This document shows, piece after piece, positions 6,112 to 9,336 of a stretch of DNA of 9,336 bases. The position numbers and the translations under genes are program-made. The stretch is taken from positions 1-9,336 of the forward strand of contig JAGYOT010000048.1 in NCBI GenBank assembly GCA_018399455.1, given 5' to 3'. Each line of letters starts with the position of its first letter. The stretch's first letter is position 1. The notes under the pieces were generated by a model. That model worked only from the letters and a program-made list of their open reading frames with translations. It searched no databases and had not been told where the DNA came from. The stretch comes from Desulfobacterales bacterium (GTDB lineage Bacteria; Desulfobacterota; Desulfobacteria; Desulfobacterales; Desulfosalsimonadaceae).

Positions 6112-6537
6112 ATGGACGCTCCCGTCCTTGCGGATATGCTTGATTTTGTTATTGCCAAATATAACTATTGGGGAATAGCGGCCTTAATGATGATCGGGCT
6201 TTATGCCATGATCGCCAAAAACAACCTGGTGAAGAAAATTATCGGCATGAATATTTTTCAGACTGCGATTATCCTGTTTTTCATCTCCATTGCCACCAAG
6301 TGGGATGCCACGATTCCGATCATCATCCATGGCCATGGCGCTCATGCCCATTCGATTCATGCCGCCGACTACATGAATCCGCTGCCCCATGTGCTGATGC
6401 TGACTGCCATCGTGGTCTCTGTGGCCACTCTGGGCGTTGCCCTGGCCCTGGCCGTAGGGATTTTTCAGCGATATGAGACTCTGGAAGAGGACAATATACT
6501 CGAACAACTAAAAGCAGACGAGTCTAATCTCAGATGA
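6112..6537 (+). CDS. mrpC: Mrp subunit C / NuoK-like (MbhG-like), with His-rich loop
   Basis: The 141-residue, three-helix membrane protein of the NuoK/MrpC family has helices at about 18-36, 46-62 and 92-117. Family marks include the short helix 1-2 loop with NNLVKKIIGMNIFQTA at 37-52 and the PLPHVLMLTAIVVSVAT segment at 90-106, equivalent to the PLPQALVLTAIVI of MrpC. MrpC couples to the large subunit D, and NuoK to NuoN/NuoA-J in Complex I. The loop between helices 2 and 3 is unusually rich in histidine: His73, 75, 78, 80 and 83, with His93 close by. It starts 3 bp after the fusion gene; GAGG at 6097-6100 may serve as a distant ribosome binding site. Its ATGA end overlaps the next start by 4 bp. 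Confidence 0.92.
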   Translation: MDAPVLADMLDFVIAKYNYWGIAALMMIGLYAMIAKNNLVKKIIGMNIFQTAIILFFISIATKWDATIPIIIHGHGAHAHSIHAADYMNPLPHVLMLTAIVVSVATLGVALALAVGIFQRYETLEEDNILEQLKADESNLR

Positions 6538-8027
6538 CCGACCAGCTCCCGGCTCTGATCATCATTTCGCCTTTGCTGGCAGCCCTTCTGGCCAATATCG
6601 CCGGCTGGATCCAAAAGCGCCTCTGCTTTCCTGCAGCAGTGGCGGGACTTCTTGCTTCATTTTTATGCGCGGCGTTCCTCATGCGACGCGTTATCGCCGG
6701 CGGCCCTGTGGTTTACCGGCTTGCCGGCTGGAATCCTCCCTGGGGCATTTCTTACTATATTGATAACTTAAGCGGGGCTGTCCTGATCCTTGTTTCTTTG
6801 GTGGCCCTTATCAATATGCTTGCCAACCGGGAAGTTGCCCTGACTATGTTCGAAAACCGGCTGGGGGCCTTTTATTCACTGTATTTGTTGTTTGTTACGG
6901 GCCTTATGGGCATCGTCATTACCGGGGATGCGTTTAACCTGTATGTTCTGCTTGAAATCGCCTCGCTCACCGGTTATGCCCTGATCGGCATGGGCGGTGG
7001 ACGGGCCCGTATTTCAAGCTTGCACTATGTCTTCATGGGCACCATTGGGGCAAGCCTGTATCTGTTCGGGACAGGCTATCTCTACATGGTGACGGGCTCA
7101 TTGAATATGGCGGATCTGGCGGCCCTGCTGCCCCAGGTAGAGAAAGTGTCGCTGATCGAGATTTCCTTCATCCTTTGCCTTGTGGGGCTTTTTATCAAGA
7201 TGGCCTTTTTTCCGCTTCATGCCTGGCTTCCCAACGCATACTCCCATGCGCCCGGCCCAAGCGCCAGTCTTATTGCCCCCCTGACAACCAAAGTGATGAT
7301 TTATGTCATGATCCGGGTTGTGCTGTCCGTTTACCGTCCGGAATTCGTTTTTAAGGCACTGCCCATCCGTGATCTGATTATATGGATCGCGGTGGCGGCC
7401 ATCCTGGCGGGATCGGTGATGGCGTTCAAGCAGCGGCGGTTAAAGAGAATGCTCTCCTATATCATTGTCGTTGAAGTCGCTTACATGGTCGGCGGCTTCT
7501 GGCTGGGAAATGCTGCAGGCATGACCGGTGCCATGCTGCATCTCTTAAATGATGCCATGATGACGCTTTGCCTGTTTTTGGCCGCCGGCTCCATTGTCAG
7601 CCGTGTGATGAGCGACGAATTCAGCTACCTGCAGGGGGTTTTCCAAAAAATGCCCTTTACCATGGTCGCCTTTGTGGCGGGGGCTTTATCGGTCATCGGG
7701 GTTCCACCCACCTGCGGCTTTTTCAGCAAGTGGTACCTGATCTCAGGCGGTATCGCAGCAGGGCAATACGGCTTTGCCGCAGCCCTTATCATCAGCAGTC
7801 TTATCAATGCGCTGCTTTTTTTCAGGGTCATCGAGATCGGCTATTTTGAGCCTTTTGATATGCATTCGCATGGGGCCGAACCTGTTTTTGAGGAAGCCTC
7901 CGCCGGCATGGTGGTCCCCCTGGTGGCCACGGCCGGACTGATCCTGGCAATGGGATTTTACGCCAATACCCTGGTCGCCTGGTTTATTGAACCCATTGTG
8001 CCGGTCGTTTTGGCAGGAGGGGGATAA
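6534..8027 (+). CDS. mrpD: Large proton-conducting antiporter subunit, MrpD/NuoN-M-like
   Basis: A 497-residue polytopic protein, about 14 helices, of the Proton_antipo_M family shared by MrpA/D, MbhH and NuoL/M/N. Key channel residues are visible: Glu141 in NLYVLLEIASLTGYALIG (helix 5), Lys222 in FIKMAFFPLHAWLP (helix 7), Lys253 in TTKVMIYV (helix 8), Lys304 in RRLKRMLSY, and Lys399 in GFFSKWYL (helix 12). The AWLPNAYSHAP motif is typical. At the central HxxxHxxxK position of NuoL-type subunits it has His336, Asp340 and Thr344, which lacks the Lys. By family it translocates H+ in exchange for Na+ or as part of a redox-driven pump. ATGA overlap with mrpC by 4 bp and a 1-bp overlap (TAATG) with the next gene indicate tight coupling. 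Which of MrpD or MbhH it matches best needs a tree. Confidence 0.9.
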   Translation: MTDQLPALIIISPLLAALLANIAGWIQKRLCFPAAVAGLLASFLCAAFLMRRVIAGGPVVYRLAGWNPPWGISYYIDNLSGAVLILVSLVALINMLANREVALTMFENRLGAFYSLYLLFVTGLMGIVITGDAFNLYVLLEIASLTGYALIGMGGGRARISSLHYVFMGTIGASLYLFGTGYLYMVTGSLNMADLAALLPQVEKVSLIEISFILCLVGLFIKMAFFPLHAWLPNAYSHAPGPSASLIAPLTTKVMIYVMIRVVLSVYRPEFVFKALPIRDLIIWIAVAAILAGSVMAFKQRRLKRMLSYIIVVEVAYMVGGFWLGNAAGMTGAMLHLLNDAMMTLCLFLAAGSIVSRVMSDEFSYLQGVFQKMPFTMVAFVAGALSVIGVPPTCGFFSKWYLISGGIAAGQYGFAAALIISSLINALLFFRVIEIGYFEPFDMHSHGAEPVFEEASAGMVVPLVATAGLILAMGFYANTLVAWFIEPIVPVVLAGGG

Positions 8028-9336
8028 TGATCCTGATATCGCTGAAACCGTTACTTGCCATTCTGGTTTCCCTCGCGGTCATACCCGTTCTGGTCTCCAG
8101 CCGAACGCCCAATGTGCGTGAGTCATGGACATTTGCGGCCGCATTGATCAAGTTCGGTATTATTGCCGCCATGGTGCCGGCGGTGATGGCCGGAAACACG
8201 CTTGAATTAACAATCGTTCCCCTGTTTGCCGGAATTGATCTCAAACTCAGGGTCGATGCCTTCGGTCTTTTGTTTGCCCTGGTGGCCTCCTTTTTGTGGA
8301 TTGTGACGTCTGCTTATTCCATCGGTTATATGCGCGGCCTTGACGAACACAGTCAGACCCGGTATTACTGCTTTTTTGCCGCCGCCCTGTCGTCAACCAT
8401 AGGGGTTGCGTTTTCAGCCAACCTGCTCACCTTATACCTATTCTACGAGATCCTCTCGTTGTCCACCTATCCTCTTGTGACCCATCATCAGGACCCGGAA
8501 GCGAGAAGCTCCGGGCGTAAGTACCTGGCTTTTATCCTGGGGGGCTCCATTGGATTGGTGCTGCCGGCCATGGTCTGGGTGTATATGAAAACCGGCACCC
8601 TTGACTTTGCCGGCCAGGGGATCCTGGCGGGAAACCTCTCATGGGCGCAGGCGCTGCCGCTGCTTCTGATGTTTGTTTTCGGATTTTCCAAGGCCGCCAT
8701 TATGCCGGTCCACGCCTGGCTCCCGGCGGCCATGGTGGCACCGACCCCGGTCAGTGCGTTGCTGCATGCGGTGGCTGTTGTAAAAGTCGGCGTATTCAGC
8801 GTATTTCGTGTGATCAGCGGTGTTTTTGGCACGAATCTGCTTCTTGCGATAAATCTTGGCTCTGTGCTTTGCGCCATTGCTGCGGTGACGATTCTTGTCT
8901 CCTCCTTGATCGCGCTTTCGCAGGACAATCTGAAACGACGGCTGGCTTTTTCCACCATCGGCCAGCTCTCTTATGTTGTCCTGGGCGCAGCGCTCCTGAC
9001 TCAGTCGGGAATGACCGGCGGGATGCTCCATATCGCCATGCATGCATTCGGCAAGATCACGCTCTTTTTCTGTGCCGGCGCCATTGCCGTGGCCGCAGGG
9101 GTTAAAAACATCTCGGAAATGGCCGGTATCGGCAAGCAGATGCCGGTGACCATGGCAGCGTTTTTTATCGGATCGCTGTCGGTGATCGGCCTGCCTCCCT
9201 GCGGCGGGTTTATCAGCAAATGGCTGCTTGCTATCGGAACGCTTGAGGCCGGCGCATTTGTAATGCTTGCTGTATTGCTGTTCAGCTCGCTGTTAAACGC
9301 CGCCTATTTTCTGCCCATTGTCTACCGGGCCTATTT
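8027..9336 (+). CDS. Second large proton-conducting subunit, NuoL/M/MrpA-D-like (partial, 3' end off window)
   Basis: The frame starts at ATG 8027, overlapping the previous stop by one base, with AGGAGGGGG (about 8015-8023) just upstream. It stays open to the window edge, giving 436 residues. It is another Proton_antipo family protein with at least 12 helices. All expected channel residues are present: Glu141 in LYLFYEILSLSTYPL, Lys222 in FSKAAIMPVHAWLP, His247 and Lys253 in LLHAVAVVKVGVF, Lys303 in DNLKRRLAF, His335/His339/Lys343 in LHIAMHAFGKITLFF, and Lys398 in GFISKWLL. Key residues fall at nearly the same numbers as in the preceding gene, marking the two as paralogues. The intact HxxxHxxxK set is more NuoL/NuoM- or MrpA-like. 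It probably supplies a second ion path in the complex. Its total length and C-terminus are unknown. Confidence 0.88.
   Translation, partial: MILISLKPLLAILVSLAVIPVLVSSRTPNVRESWTFAAALIKFGIIAAMVPAVMAGNTLELTIVPLFAGIDLKLRVDAFGLLFALVASFLWIVTSAYSIGYMRGLDEHSQTRYYCFFAAALSSTIGVAFSANLLTLYLFYEILSLSTYPLVTHHQDPEARSSGRKYLAFILGGSIGLVLPAMVWVYMKTGTLDFAGQGILAGNLSWAQALPLLLMFVFGFSKAAIMPVHAWLPAAMVAPTPVSALLHAVAVVKVGVFSVFRVISGVFGTNLLLAINLGSVLCAIAAVTILVSSLIALSQDNLKRRLAFSTIGQLSYVVLGAALLTQSGMTGGMLHIAMHAFGKITLFFCAGAIAVAAGVKNISEMAGIGKQMPVTMAAFFIGSLSVIGLPPCGGFISKWLLAIGTLEAGAFVMLAVLLFSSLLNAAYFLPIVYRAY

Noticed and set aside
8641..9105. 154-residue + strand frame near the window end
   Set aside because: It is the wrong frame of the partial NuoL-like gene; the true frame runs from 8027 to the edge with all channel motifs, while this one is Cys/Arg-rich without motifs.
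1..9336. CRISPR array, tRNA, insertion sequence or attachment site
   Set aside because: No regularly spaced direct repeats, cloverleaf sequence, transposase frame or paired terminal repeats were seen by eye.

Overview
The window looks like a chromosomal segment from a mesophilic, strictly anaerobic bacterium of the Desulfobacterota (old Deltaproteobacteria, sulfate-reducer type). This is inferred from gene content: a Cys-rich DUF6125-type cytosolic protein, an HdrD/GlcF-like iron-sulfur protein with a GlcD-like flavoprotein, and an Mbh-ordered Mrp antiporter operon. GC content appears moderate. No tRNA, rRNA, CRISPR array, IS element or phage gene is visible. All supported genes are on the + strand.

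Region 1 (1-3523) is a redox-flavoured cluster. The 3' tip of an upstream gene ends at 68. After an 86-bp gap containing a hairpin comes a 249-residue DUF6125-like protein with a conserved C-terminal Cys pattern. It is followed by a 398-residue protein with two N-terminal [4Fe-4S] motifs and a pair of CCG-type domains, then by a 456-residue FAD-binding oxidase. Spacings of 36 and 15 bp with good Shine-Dalgarno sites suggest one transcript. The flavoprotein would oxidise an unknown, probably hydroxy-acid-like, substrate and pass electrons to the Fe-S protein. Both partners are divergent: the first CCG domain has lost every cysteine ligand, and the flavoprotein lacks the usual C-terminal GlcD motifs.

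Region 2 (3524-3895) is a 372-bp, more AT-rich intergenic stretch separating the two transcription units. It holds at most a weak hairpin and a doubtful minus-strand coding remnant.

Region 3 (3896 to the end) is a tightly packed ion-translocating operon in the order MrpE, MrpF, MrpG, MbhD-like (DUF4040), MbhE-MrpB fusion, MrpC, MrpD-like, then a second NuoL/M/MrpA/D-like subunit that runs off the window. Genes are separated by 3-13 bp or overlap by 1-4 bp. This is the order of the Mrp-like module of archaeal membrane-bound hydrogenases (MbhA-H), but no hydrogenase subunit follows inside the window. The parts together would form a membrane cation/H+ antiporter, either free-standing or the ion-pumping half of a larger redox complex encoded downstream. 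The first large subunit has substitutions at central-channel positions that the second keeps intact, which suggests the paired paralogues have different roles.
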